Source: Asterella californica
Taxonomy: Eukaryota > Streptophyta > Marchantiopsida > Marchantiales > Aytoniaceae
Reading direction: 5' to 3'
Length of the DNA: 64,000 bases
NCBI GenBank assembly: GCA_036924285.1
Contig: JAYKYS010000025.1
Location: 744,001-808,000 of the forward strand
Position 1 is the stretch's first letter. Each line of letters starts with the position of its first letter. Of the stretch, positions 30,148 through 42,253 are shown piece after piece. The translations under genes were made by a program, and so were the position numbers. The notes below the pieces were generated by a model. The model was not told the DNA's origin, searched no databases, and worked only from the letters and a program-made list of their open reading frames with translations.

Positions 30148-32159
30148 AGTCACTGTTACAAGTAGTCAAATCATAAGAGTCTTCTTTTACAGCAATCGTG
30201 TATAACTCTTCCACGGTGAGGTCCGCATGGTTGGAGAGCTTCCTGGACAGAAACATTACAGGAGGAGCGTTGAGCACAGTTCAGATGGGGGGGGCTTTGT
30301 ATCAACTGTTCGCACGAGAAAGCAAACTACAGTTCTGGAGTCTGAGTATACACATGTTTCCATCTTGCACGACTCACATTGTCGCAGAAGCATATTTTTC
30401 TCAGCTTCTGAACAAAACGGTTCTGAACCATGTGCTGCTGCAACAAGTCTAATCAAGTGTAAACCTAGGCAATAAGGCTTAATACTTCGGTATCGTTCCG
30501 TTTGCAAAATCTAAACGGATTACTAGAATTAAGGGACAAAGAATTGCCAGTTCAATCTCGTACCTGTCCGGGTTATAAACAGCGAGATATCTCCAGGTGG
30601 CTCAGGGGCTTGAGTATCTGCGGCAATCCTAGTCGTAGAAACAAATCTCGCCATTCACTCCGGGTGTAGTTTACTCATCGTCACAGATTGGACGACTTAA
30701 ATCTGGACTATTCGACCTTGAAAAAGAGCATGCTAGGTTCGGATGACTACTTCCAGCAACTTAAAAAGCTTAACTGAAACACAAAAGAAAAGCAAAGCGA
30801 AGCGAATATTGTACGAAACAGAAAAGAGAGGAATCCGTGTAATCTCTAATATCGGGCCTTCAGCATACGGCTTGAATATTTTGACAACTTGACAGCAGAA
30901 TACGGCTTCTGAGCACTAGGTTGGTAAGGACTGAGAAGACTAAGCTACTTCTCGGAGCGCCAAGTTAAATGAGCTAGAAGCGGCTTTGCGCGATCTAGAT
31001 TAGTAATCAAAAGAACACCACAGCATGCTAAAGTGAAAAGGGAAATAGCATAAGAGACAAGTGGGAAAAAACAGTGGTATACAAAGCGGAGAAAAAAGAA
31101 AGGAACACTAGTTATGTCTAGCTAACTGGAAACCTCTTCAAGTAACGAGGGTAGAGTTTTCTTGAATTGAGTCATTGATGTATCATCTCTTTTAACGGAT
31201 GATGAAAGTACCTCGACTCCTCTCTGCAAAGTCTTCGTTAATGCCTTCTGCAATGCTATACTGATTCATTGTTGTACATAATTGGACATACCATCCTAAA
31301 GATAGGGTAGTCCTCCTAGAGTTCCTCATCTGCATATGTTTTAACGAACTCAACATGTCAGTAAATTTCAGATGAAAACATACGAAAGTTTCGAAGAAGC
31401 ATCCATATCTGAGTAGTCTCGGATCTTTTGTTCAGTCGTCAAAGAAGTTGCATGTCCCGATGTAAGTGCCGCTTGACGAACATAGGAAAGATCCATGGAG
31501 GAGGAGGAAAAGAGATCCTTAACCTCATTTTTCACATGAAGGTCTATCTCTCTCATGAGATAAAGTACAGTAACACGAATGGTGTCATGTTCTGTAATGA
31601 TTTCTTCTCCATGTGTACATTAGAAAAGATGCCCTCTTGTGACATAGATAGCTTGGTCACAACTACACCTCGAGATACTTGTGATTAGAGGTTGAGAGAG
31701 ACCCAATGAAAGACGCATAGCTATAATGTAAGCTGAAGGTACGATGTGTAGTCAGGAGGAGGAAGGCTTGGCAAAAAGCTAAGCACCCGCATCCACACTC
31801 GCACAAGAACGAAGATGAGCGATAATATGATATGAAAGTCCATCTGACTCGAGACGAGCAAGGACTAAATGCATATAGAAACTATGATTGAGTATCCTCT
31901 AGAATGAAGACATACCATCTCTAGCAATGACATCAAAAAGAGATAAGAGGGACTGAGTCGGAGTAGGTAATGTCTACATTGACGTAATGATACATGTAGG
32001 GAGAAGATCTGTCTCTTGTATATAGAACAAAATCTCGCAATAGTAGAACATGGTGTATGTGGAAATGTAATGTCAAAGACGGTGTGACTAGATTCCAACT
32101 GCCCAAGAAAGGCAAAGGGACAGAGACCCTAGAGGCTAGGAGGTCTACCTCACCATGCC
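30148..32159. other. Region downstream of the helicase, no gene supported
   Basis: It starts with the helicase 3' untranslated region. Frames on both strands are short and without recognisable motifs. The composition becomes A- and G-rich toward the right, as in decayed minus-strand coding sequence. The downstream end of the reverse-transcriptase relic may reach into it. Confidence 0.55.
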
Positions 32160-33245
32160 TGCGAGGTCAAGTAACATGCACCCTAGCCAACTCTCCCTCT
32201 GGACAAAGAAAAACTCTTAGTCTCAGAATATCTGCAAAAGTCGTCGACAAGTCTTGATCAAACCGTTCCAAACTGTCGAGGAAAGTAGGAGTAGGTGACA
32301 CACATCTTTGCATAAATGATGATATCCTTGCAAAGCAAGAAGATAAAATGGAAAATGCTATCTCAAGGTTCTCAAGTCGAGATAAGAGAGGAGTCAAACG
32401 ACCTTGCTCTAATACATGCTCCTCTAAGAAGGAGGATACAAACTCAGGTGAACCAAAAAGGATGTCCAAGACTCGAATGCCATGATGAGGGGTGAGAAAG
32501 CCCTCTAGGGTAATGAAAGAAGAATCCAAACCAGAAGGAGATCAAGCCCGACACTTGGTCACCCTAACCGACAAACCAATGTTCAAAAGCTCCGCTCGAA
32601 GATCTTCGAATACCTATCCTACCAAAGAAACATGTCCACAATATGAGCATCGTCTGTAAAAAAAGAATCAGACATCCTAGATGAAGAACCTCCACCTTTT
32701 ACAAGGCTCGAAAATGAGCCATGGCAAACAATGGACCTCTTAGAAGATCGCTTTGTCTAGTACTTATCTCGGATAGTCTAACATGCACACCCTGCACTGA
32801 AGAACCATGAAAATAATATAGAGGGATAGCAACACCATAAAATGTTTGAACAAAAGATATGAGTTGAGAAAGTGGAAGGACCTCTCTCACTGCTAGAGGA
32901 CGTACGCTTCCACTGTCCTTGTCCATCAAGAGCAACCTACCCGCCGTCAAAACTTGAACGATGCGTGGATACACCATATTATGAACCAAAGCCAAGCACA
33001 CTGTGAAAAGCTAGTAAACCCACTCACAGAATCTCTCGCAAGTACTCATAACACAAACTCGAGAGACCACCAGCTGCTAGACTAAGGACGGTCATGAAAG
33101 CACGAATAAAGGAGTCTCTATCTAGAACGAAAGATTTTGACGGCTGAAAAGATAAAATCTCAAGAGAAGGTGACGAATAACGCTGAGGGTATAATCGTCT
33201 AAGCTCGAGAGTAGTATCTTGTGTATGAAGAGTCGTCACCAATTG
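32160..33245 (-). pseudogene. Reverse-transcriptase relic of a non-L1 retroelement
   Basis: Read on the minus strand from right to left, the pieces follow the order of one reverse-transcriptase family. First is GGLSSLCYEYLREIL (33,024-33,070), like the G(P)SGxxxEHLR entry motif. Next is LLLMDKDSGSVRPLAVREVL (near 32,885-32,945), like the KxxGGVRPIAVGE block. Then FTDDAHI (32,640-32,660) stands at the YxDD catalytic position, and a LGLSVRVTKCRA-like strand lies near 32,540-32,580. Last is a downstream block with GIRVLDILFGSPEFV (near 32,440-32,485). Frames change between pieces, so it is dead. The enzyme copies element RNA into DNA. The L1-type element at 55-59 kb is a different family. Confidence 0.6.
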
Positions 33246-34580
33246 ACGTAAAGCTCGAACAACACGACTGAGCTCTCAACTCAACCAAGTAGCACATAAC
33301 GTTTGAGTCGTCTCTTTTTCATAACCTCCTCTGAATCCACAATCTCCACATCCGGAGAAACTGCATGATCTGCATCTCTATCTTGCAAGCTATCCAAGAA
33401 GTCTTTATGTAGATACTCCTAGTCATCACGTATGAATCGATAGAGTCGAGATAAAACCTCACGTTGACATGATTTCTCTCTCTATTGTATCTCAAACACC
33501 ATCACGGAAATAGAAAAAATAGATACCAAGCATACTCATCTAAAGGATCCAGAATCAGTGACGATCTAAGGGCACGTCTAAAAATCTACCCTCAACGCAA
33601 AAGGAATAGAGTGAAAGAGACAAGATGGACGTCGATCAAGTGAAAAGAAATCTAAAACAGAAGATGTCTATGAAACGTAACCAAACTGAACTTCCAGCTA
33701 TATCAACTAGAGAGATGACTGACAATGAGAGAGAACCCAATGATAGAGAAACTATGGAAGAATTGGTACAATGAGACGGAGTAACCACCAAAGATAGATG
33801 TCTCTTTCCAGCACTTGTACAAGCACGAGCATGATTGATACTGGGCCCCGCCGTAAATGAACGACCATAAGATAAACAAGAGATACGAAGTACATGTCTC
33901 TGAGCAGAAGGTCCTCAGATGCTAATAAGACGAGGAGTCATAATAGCCTCCGAACCAAAGTTGTGGACATAGACCTAAATCATATTGGTCTCACCAAACT
34001 AATAAACGAAACATAAAAAATAGCATGAGATAAAAATCTAAGTAACTAAACACATAAAAATTCTCATACATTTAAGAGAGCATAACGTACATCATGTTTA
34101 CATGCATCAAGCTCACTATGCATAACAACAAAAAAGAATAATCTTAAAAAAATAAACAAAAAAAGAGAGAAACATGAATAAAAAAAAGAATAGAAAGAGA
34201 CAGACACTACTACTAGGTTCCTGATTGAGCAGATGTCGACATGTGCACATCGATCATCTTCGCTCTCGTCTCAACACGTGCAGACTCTATCTCCATGGTA
34301 AAGAAAGAACTCACTTTGTACACCGTAAGAAATAATGAAGAAGACTGAAAACTAAAAATGTAAGAAAGCTCAATGTATAATCAACAAAAAACCAAAAAAA
34401 AAAAAACAAAATGAGCAGTGTTTCGAAATGAACATTTCAAAAAATAAATGATATTGAATTACTACATATAAAAAAGATATAAAAAACCTTAAATTAAAAA
34501 GAAGGCACAAGCTCCCCCTTTTCACCACTCATCCCGCACCAACCCACTCTGCCGCTTTGCTATAATCAAAGTCGAGTCGA
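33246..34580. other. A-rich decayed sequence, no gene supported
   Basis: The minus strand may carry upstream parts of the retroelement that ends at about 32.2 kb, but frames are too broken to name. From 34,000 to 34,500 it is A-rich low complexity with no structure I recognise. Confidence 0.5.
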
Positions 34581-34785
34581 GTTAAAGCCTTGATACAGGA
34601 AGAGGATGATATAATTCTGGATACCGAAGGGGAGATGAAGGAGAGCAGAGAGTAGTGAGCTTGGAAACATGGTAGCTGAAAAAGTTACGGCTGTTGCCAT
34701 GCAAACGTACGGTAGTTTTGTGTATTCTCCTGTTGAAGGCCAAAAGAGATGAGAGGTTGATGAGCTCATTAACCAGTATCATCAG

Positions 34786-35102
34786 GTTCTACTCAGCAGA
34801 TGAACACGCAGATGTGGAACGAACATTTAGCGATGATGCGGTGGATGCAGCTCGACTTGTGGTCATCAGTTGACAGACGTCCTCTAGATAGTTTTGTATA
34901 GATTGTTGCCTCTTGGTACATAGTTGATGCAGCTGGTCCAGTATTTCGTTCAACCGCGGACTCACCGCGATGTAGCTATATATTTTGTGCTCAGGTCAAA
35001 GCTCTCGCTGCCGAGCTGGGAATGGACAAGTCCAATGTGCTTGCGTGGCTGAAGAATCCAACTCCCGAACTTGTCATGCCGGGCTCACCAATGAGGCTTT
35101 AA
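34786..35102 (+). CDS. Two exons resembling the C-terminus of OCP3-type homeodomain proteins (partial)
   Basis: Exon 34786-34861 encodes FYSADEHADVERTF and DDAVDAARLV. Exon 34995-35102 follows a CTCAG acceptor, opens with VKALAAELGMDKSNVLAWL, continues KNPTPELVMPGSPMRL and stops at TAA. Both join in phase 0 across a 133-base intron, although the donor GTCATC is weak. A helix pair with a Val-x-x-Trp recognition helix suggests a homeodomain-like fold. The WL-basic-xPxPxLxM pattern recalls the end of Arabidopsis OCP3, a nuclear regulator of defence genes. An upstream acidic piece (LIQEEDDIILDTEGEMKES, about 34,591-34,650) may be another exon, but it could not be joined. The rest of the gene was not found, so this may be a fragment or a captured gene end. 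The assignment is from memory and tentative. Confidence 0.4.
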
Positions 35103-36482
35103 AAGGAATCGGAGGATGCAGATCAAGTAGAAGAAGACTTCGAGGGAGCTTGCGGAAGGAACTCTAGTTGGTCAAGCAAGCTAAATTCGGAAATTCGGAA
35201 ACCAGTATCATGGCATAGCCATGCTTATAGAGATTGCGAGAGGAGCATACTACGACTTTGGGCGTGTGTCTCGTCAGCACAGTGATCAACGAAATTCGGT
35301 CATACATTTCCAAGCATTGTCTCCGAGCTTCTTTTCCTCTGATGTAGTCTTCTCTTACCATTCTCTCAGCTCATATCCCCAGTACCCTGCCTGTTGTAGC
35401 TTTTTGTAGACTCTGCTGAAGAATATGATTTCATTGTCATCGTCATGCGACTGTATCAACTGAAGAGGAGCTTGTTCACTGTTCGTAGATCTTACAAAAC
35501 TGGTTGCAACTCACGTATTGATCCATCATTCAGTTAGTTTTCAAACACAACAATAGTCTAACAAAGGTATCTAATTTTGGTCAAGCAATGTAGGACCTTG
35601 ACAGTTGAACGAACTATCATTCGGTGTCGGTTTCAGTTAGAGTGTGGAACACTGAAGTCAAAGGTTCAGCAAGTCTTGGAGAACTAGTAGCTGATTGAAA
35701 TCTGAAGTCAACTCGTAGAGGAGGATGATAGTGTGGTGTATCATCAAAAATTTCCCCCGAATCTTTAAAGCCTACGAAATCAATCTCGAGGACCATTGTG
35801 GACGGGAAGAGAGGAACTAACATCTGTTCAACAATTTGAGAAGGAAGGCAGCGTTGTTAACTCAGTGACTTTGAATGATAGTAGCATTGTTCATGTGACG
35901 AGAACAATGAAGGACGGACGGAAGTACTTTTGACGTCTCTAAAAATTCGATTAGAACATATTTTAGGGAAGTCATGCGTTCGGGTTACTTGATTCCGGCA
36001 ATGGTACACAAGAAAGAACTTAAAGGACTAGGTGTAAGGTGAGTTAATGGTTCTCTGTACTACTTATCTGGTCAAGTCTTCTCCTATACCAAAGAGTTAG
36101 TGATAATGTTGATCAGACCGAAACTGTCTCAACTAGTTTCGGTATGAGTATACCATGAGAGTATCTCGTGAAGTATGTATGACAAGACAACAAATGTAAT
36201 GTGCGCTTGTTCCAGTTCAATGGTGGAATTAGCAGTTATTTAGATCTCTTTACAACGAAGATATGAAGGAGTTTGTCTACAAACTAATGTGCCAACAGCT
36301 TAGATTAGTGCAATTCACACGTAACACGAGAGATTCACGAGTGATCTCGTGACGTATCATCTTGAGTGAAAAAGATCAATGTACCGTAGTAGGAACTTGT
36401 GAGAGGTCGTGATTCTCTTGTGTATTCTTACCAGAACTGCTAGAAGAATCTCTTCACGCCATGGAGGAGGCAAATATGTTAA

Positions 36483-36536
36483 CGTTAATTTATTACCTAA
36501 CCTTTCAGTTGGGAAGGGTTAGGTAATAAATTAACG
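36483..36536. repeat. Foldback with 23-nt arms (TTAATTTATTACCTAACC family)
   Basis: CGTTAATTTATTACCTAACC pairs with GGTTAGGTAATAAATTAACG over a short centre, with one mismatch in the outer 23 bases. Related arms occur at 39,027-39,050 (single arm) and 52,162-52,213 (both arms, diverged). This defines a small dispersed foldback family. Confidence 0.85.
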
Positions 36537-37449
36537 CTTAGATAATTTATGATTGATGAATGTGAATGCCTTGACAGTCTTGGACTTGTACTCCCGGGAG
36601 ATTATCTTTTCATGTTAAACTTATGGGTTCTGATCTTCTTTTTGTTGTACGTGTACTTCATGGAACCTTCTATTCTAAAAAAAGTTAAGACGGTTCTTCC
36701 AGTCTTTCAATTCAGTGCCACAGTTCTTCGCAGTTCCAGTTTTCACTTATCCAACCTTAGCCGGTTTAAACTAGTGATGTGACATAATCTGCGATACCTA
36801 AATTATGTCACATGTTAAATTAAATCGATCACATACTTAATATTAGTACAGCCAGAAGAGACTATAAAATAATCTTACAACCAATGATCTAGTGAATTTT
36901 AACTGCCGTTCTTATAGCTTATCTTTTTCCTTCTCTGACCCGAAAGGGGAGTTTGGATGCATATTCTCTTCACGCCCTTGTTGCAATGCCTTTGTTCAAG
37001 AATACTCCACCTGATTTGATCAGGGTGTTGGAAGATGACTCCAGTATTAAGAACTCTTATGTATATCAATGGGAGGCCGATACCTTATAGTGAACCTCTA
37101 AACCAGGATGTGCAAATGTCTTTTTATATCATATTCAGAACTCTGATGTACATCAATTGCGAGTTCTCGAAACAAGTGTGAACTAATGACTGGATCCAGC
37201 AAACTCTTATATAAACGAAGGTGTGCAAATGTCATTGTCAAGCAAACCTGAATGTAAACAGGCCACTTAGGAATGCATATTTCATCCTTACTATATATTC
37301 CTTTATGTAAATACTTAAATTAATGACCGAGTTTGTTTTCATGGAAGGGTTTGTTCATAAATTGGAAAAATATGATCTATTTACAATCATAATCCGTACT
37401 GTGGTTTTGGTATCTATTGTGACATCTCGTTTACATGTTTATAAATGTT

Positions 37450-37540
37450 AAGTCAAATACTTTAATTACCATTGCAATTAGCTCTAGAAACATGTACATT
37501 AAAGTATTTGACTTTACAACTTTCCGGAGCTAATTGCATT
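37450..37540. repeat. Interleaved inverted repeats (A-B-A'-B' order)
   Basis: A (37,450-37,466, AAGTCAAATACTTTAAT) is perfectly complementary to A' (37,498-37,514). B (37,471-37,484, ATTGCAATTAGCTC) is complementary to B' (37,527-37,540) with one mismatch. The order A-B-A'-B' is not that of a simple palindrome and would form a pseudoknot in RNA. Its origin is unclear. Confidence 0.85.
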
Positions 37541-37987
37541 ATAAAAACGCGGAAGGAAGTGAGAAGGAGGAAGGAAAAATATGCATGCAAAATGTACTTC
37601 TGGTCGAGAAGAAGAAGAAAACCGTTTAAACAAGGAACAAAAATATCTTAAAAAACAATTCACTGAAAAATACAGTTTACTAAAGTGCAGAGTTATGGAG
37701 AAGAGTGATGCTCGACTGGATTTGCAAATATCTTTTAGATTGTGATAGAAAAATTTTAATTTAAAAAGTTAAAATTAAAATATTAAATTTGAATCACTAA
37801 ATTTAAGACCCGGTTATCTTGATTACACATGGTCGCTTGAGTTATACAAAACCCATAAATAACGCATGGAGATAAAAACTCTTTATGATACAAAAACATG
37901 TGTTTCTAAGATTTTTTTTTTTTAAATTTTAATTTTAATTTATAACTTAATCATTCTAAAAAGTTAAAACATAAATTAAAACTCTTT

Positions 37988-38024
37988 GCATATTCCTCTC
38001 CTCAGAATTTGAAGAGAATGAATG
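37988..38024. repeat. Short foldback with GCATATTC / GAATG ends
   Basis: GCATATTCCTCTCCTC faces GAAGAGAATGAATG around a small loop. The words match the hairpins at 52,219-52,260 and 54,478-54,521, so it is probably a diverged member of the same foldback family. Confidence 0.5.
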
Positions 38025-39026
38025 TACAAAAAAGTAAACAGGATATGCATGGAAGACGAGTATAGAAGGTGATAGAGATCCCTAACGTCGAGATGCTGAT
38101 TCTTGTATATTGCTGAATTGCCGTTGATCTTCCTGATAGATCCCAGTCTGTACTGAGCTAACAATCTTGAACACAAATGCTATTCCGACATATCTCCGGG
38201 ATACTAGATTCACATAAAACATAAATTTAATGTTGAGTATTCAATAGAATGTGCCCAAAACAAGAGACTGAAGCGCATTGTCTCCTATTTTACCCTAAAG
38301 CCGTCAATCTTTCGAAATATATGGCAAAGTTCTTTAGAATCCACATCCCCACGTGGAATTGGAGTCTCTCCAAACTGAACATAACTTTTTGGGTTTCGAC
38401 TGCAAATCTTCTCAGTAGAAAGTTCAACCTAAAAATATTTTATTCAAAATTACTTCGAACAATCTAGTTAACACGAGCTCAAAATGTTTTAACCAACAAC
38501 AATCCAAGAGTGACAAAGTATGATTCCAAGCCAATCTGATTTAGTGCTTGCAAACTTACTAAAACTCATATAAATTATATTTTGAAAGACACCCACTACT
38601 GAAAACGAACATAATCTCCGTAATAATAAGCCGTTTGTTTAAGTTTGTCAGAAAATTTCCAGACAAACATCTAGATATGCATCTGTAGCGCATTGCGAGT
38701 GGAAGATGTAGAAGAATAGAGACTGAATAGGGTGAAATTTCTTGGAGGGCACTGGTTATCTTTCTTTTCTTTGTTATATCGTGTCTTTTAAGACAAAATT
38801 ATTTCTCCTCAGAGAAGCGATAATGCATGCTCGAGAAAAATTTCCTAGCATTCTATTATTCAAGAAAAATGAAAGTGTTATATAAGAATTCTACACTAGA
38901 TCTTATAAAACATATAATTTCTTGATAAACTGTAAATGATCACTGGACCAAGAATTACAGCAAGTTGAGAGCAAGCTCGAGACTTAAACCATAAATACAA
39001 ATGCGAGACCATTAATTTATTCTGGG

Positions 39027-39050
39027 CGTTAATTTATTACCTGACCCTTC
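39027..39050. repeat. Single arm of the TTAATTTATTACCT foldback family
   Basis: CGTTAATTTATTACCTGACC followed by CTTC matches the left arm of the 36,483 foldback with one change near its end. No complementary arm is visible within the next few hundred bases. Just to the right, GGTGAATACGCATGCTTG resembles the flank of the hairpin near 54.5 kb. Confidence 0.65.
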
Positions 39051-39959
39051 TTGAACAAATATGGACGAGGGTGAATACGCATGCTTGCATAAACATAAAG
39101 GACAACTTACTTTTATCAGATAAAGATCTCATTGCTATACCATATCAATAATTTTCAAAAAGTGGGTCTTCAGATGCGAATCCTGGATGCTTTTTGGTGT
39201 GCTATGAACTACTGGAAGAGGTATCGGCTTCCCATCTCCTGCCTGCCATCAAGAAGAAGATAAAGACCACCAAACCGTGCACCGTCGGCCTTCCACTAAT
39301 AAACGGGATCTTCCCCGAAAACAGACGGTACACAATCACGTCCATAGTCTTGAACGGCACGACAGTGCCACTCAGTGGCTTCTTGCCAAAACCTGCACAA
39401 GCTCGAACTCTTTGCTGCACACACGTCCACTCCGTTTGATTATCACCAGTCTTCGTCGACAAACAGAAGAAGCAGTCGAGTCGCTGTAAAAGGATGGATT
39501 CGTCTGGACGAAATGGTTTCAATACACAAGTCCCGAACGAACTCTTTGCTCTACCGCGAGATGGCAATCGAACAAGCGTCAAGCAGTGACGTTAGGGTGT
39601 CAAAGAGGGTGACCGTGATGGGTGGATCAAGGACTGACGTTAATCCACACACTTTCTCCTGATTGCTCCCATCATCCCGAGGTGCACTCAAGGCGTTTGC
39701 TACGTGCGCTTGATTCTAGGTCGTGCAGGTCCGAGAGCACGCCTCCAAGTGTAGCACGGATTGGCCAAAGTGAAGGTACGGTAATAGAAGAAACAAGGAA
39801 ACTGACAGGCCCGTGCTTATATTACTCTCTAACTGAAGGTTGCTTGAAACATACTGTCTTATGCATCTGCTTTCTTTCGTCAGTGTCAGTAGTCCAAGGG
39901 CTTGACAAACTTTCCAGCAGCAATCAAAGAGTAGGTACAACTGCCATCGCCCATATATA

Positions 39960-40035
39960 GTCCCCGGAGGTAGTGGAATGGTTAGTACATTCCCTTACAA
40001 ATCTGTTACAATTACATTTGGTCAAATCCTGGGAT
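39960..40035 (+). repeat. tRNA-like A/B box pair, possible tRNA pseudogene or SINE head
   Basis: TAGTGGAATGG (near 39,972) fits the A box of tRNA-type promoters, and TGGTCAAATCC (near 40,019) is a one-base-short B box. Flanking TCCCCGG and CCTGGGA could form part of an acceptor stem. The anticodon arm does not fold properly, so a working tRNA is unlikely. Confidence 0.3.
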
Positions 40036-42253
40036 ATCCTTGACGGAGATCTCCGGCCTGGGCATGAGGGTTAGCAGCGTTGGGTGTGCAGCCTGTGACG
40101 GGACGCGATGAGCAATACTATAGGATTCCCTAGTGCTGACCACCAAGCTGGCCTTAGGATCAGAGACTGAATAAATTATGTTCATAACCTTCTGCGCTAG
40201 GTCCATGAACTCACTTGTACAGTGTACTATCAACAAGGTTGATAAGCCATCTTGATTTAAGATATTATATCATGATTACAACTAAACAAAATACATCATA
40301 AGAACTCTCATCGGTCTTGTACTGTCTTACCTCTCCCTTGGGGTCTTCGAGGATCATGAGGCTGTCCATGTGAGTCCATCACAGCGGGACTCGCACCAGA
40401 AGCTCCATAAGCTTCATTAAGAGTTTGCAACAGCATGCAATTCCAACCGTGCCCACAATGAACTGAACCCACTACATTTCTCTTAGAGGACTGTGGGCTA
40501 AACCACTTGAAACACCGATCTTCGCTGTCTCAAGAATGCTAGAACTATATTATACTAGAATGCTGTACACTCTGAGCAAAGTGAACAAAAATAGTTTTGG
40601 CTGCGCAAGGACATGTGTTGTAGAACCTGCAGCAGAAAGAAAAGACCAGTCTACTTCCTCCAAAGCGCAAATAGCATCGAATTCCGTTCGTCCTTACAGG
40701 TGCTCCGGTGTAACACTTCTTCAGAGGGGAGAGAGTGTGTACTGCACGATAGAAAATTATACTGTACTTATAATTAAGTAATAATTGCAAATCCTATTGG
40801 CCTTTCATTCGGCGGTTGCCTCCGGCCGTAGGGAACAAGTGGGGCGTTCAGTGAATGTGACAGGTCCGTAAACCGCACTGTTCACAGGAAAAAAGGTCCC
40901 AAAAACGACATAATAAACACCTGAAGTACTTGAGTTCGTGCGTTTAGCTGAAGGGATAAATCTCTCTCCACGGCCGCGTTCCCCTGGAAGATCGCAAGCA
41001 TTATCCAACCTCTTTTTGCACGAGTGTTGGAGAGTAGTAAACAGTTGGTCGTTTGGCAAATCTGAGTTAGACGGTCTAATATTTGTCCACAACACTCACG
41101 CCCCTATCGTCATGGAGATTTACCTAAAGAGATTTTGTCACAGTGGCAAGGAGGTAGGCAAAGTCCTCTCTAAATTTCTTTGCCTGCAAGGGTAAAGGTA
41201 CTCATCTATGAGCAAGAACAGTAAGGGAGAGTTAGTTTTGAGGAGTAAAGTCGGTCTACCTTTTCCAGGGTTACATGCCGGCATGATCGCAGGATCTTTG
41301 CAGGGAAGCTGTTAAGGAGTAAATATACTGCTTTTCACTGTTTGCCATCTTCTCGAGGCCTTGCAGCTTATTCAAGTATCCCAAAATCTGTTGTTGCACG
41401 AGAGTTGTGGAGAGGCAACGCTTCCTGCTTTCTACTTTTCTTTGAAGTGTACAGTCTGAACCAAAATCTCATAGCCTATTCGAGCGCAGCGGACGAGGAT
41501 ACGCTCTTATCTGGCATTTGTCATTTTCTGCGGTTCTTCATCTGTCACTGTTAGAGTAGTTAATGGTTCCATTTCCGGTGCATTTCACAATATTTCAGGG
41601 CTAAATTAATCATTTCGGTTGCATAAAACTATTGTTTGAGAAAGCTGAACAGAACGAGTTTCAAGAGAATGTGGGTCCCTTCCAGATCTAGTTCTCAAAG
41701 GACTCATGCTTCAAGGATAATGATGTCCATTACTGCTACAGTGGACGTAATTCTGGAGTGCAGGCTTCTTGTGGGGAAGTGCGTTGACTGGTTATCGTCT
41801 TATCTACCGCCCCATCATAAACATGCATTTTACTTATATTTTTGTGAGTTTGTTATGCAGGCAACAACTAATCCGCGATTATGTACGTTCTTAAATAAAG
41901 TAGTATGTTTCCACTGCTTATTTGCTGAACTGTGAGCTCCATTCAAACTGTCATTTCTGAACCACAGACTTTTACTTCCAGTTTGGATGACGACTGTTAC
42001 TTCTACATCTTCATCTTACCCTTTCTACCTGTAAGAGGTGGTGCAACGATGCGTACGAAATGACTAGAGCGCTTTGTCATGTTTGAGTAAAGCAGAAATT
42101 TGGACGCTCTCTTTACTACTCGGAAGGGGATACTCCAGCAGTCAGAGGTTGATAAGGTCTGTACTTGTTTAAAGCAGAGTGTGGACAAATTTGCAAGCCC
42201 AAACTAGTTGATAATCGTCCGTCCGTCTTGAAACAACTTCCGTTCCATTCATC

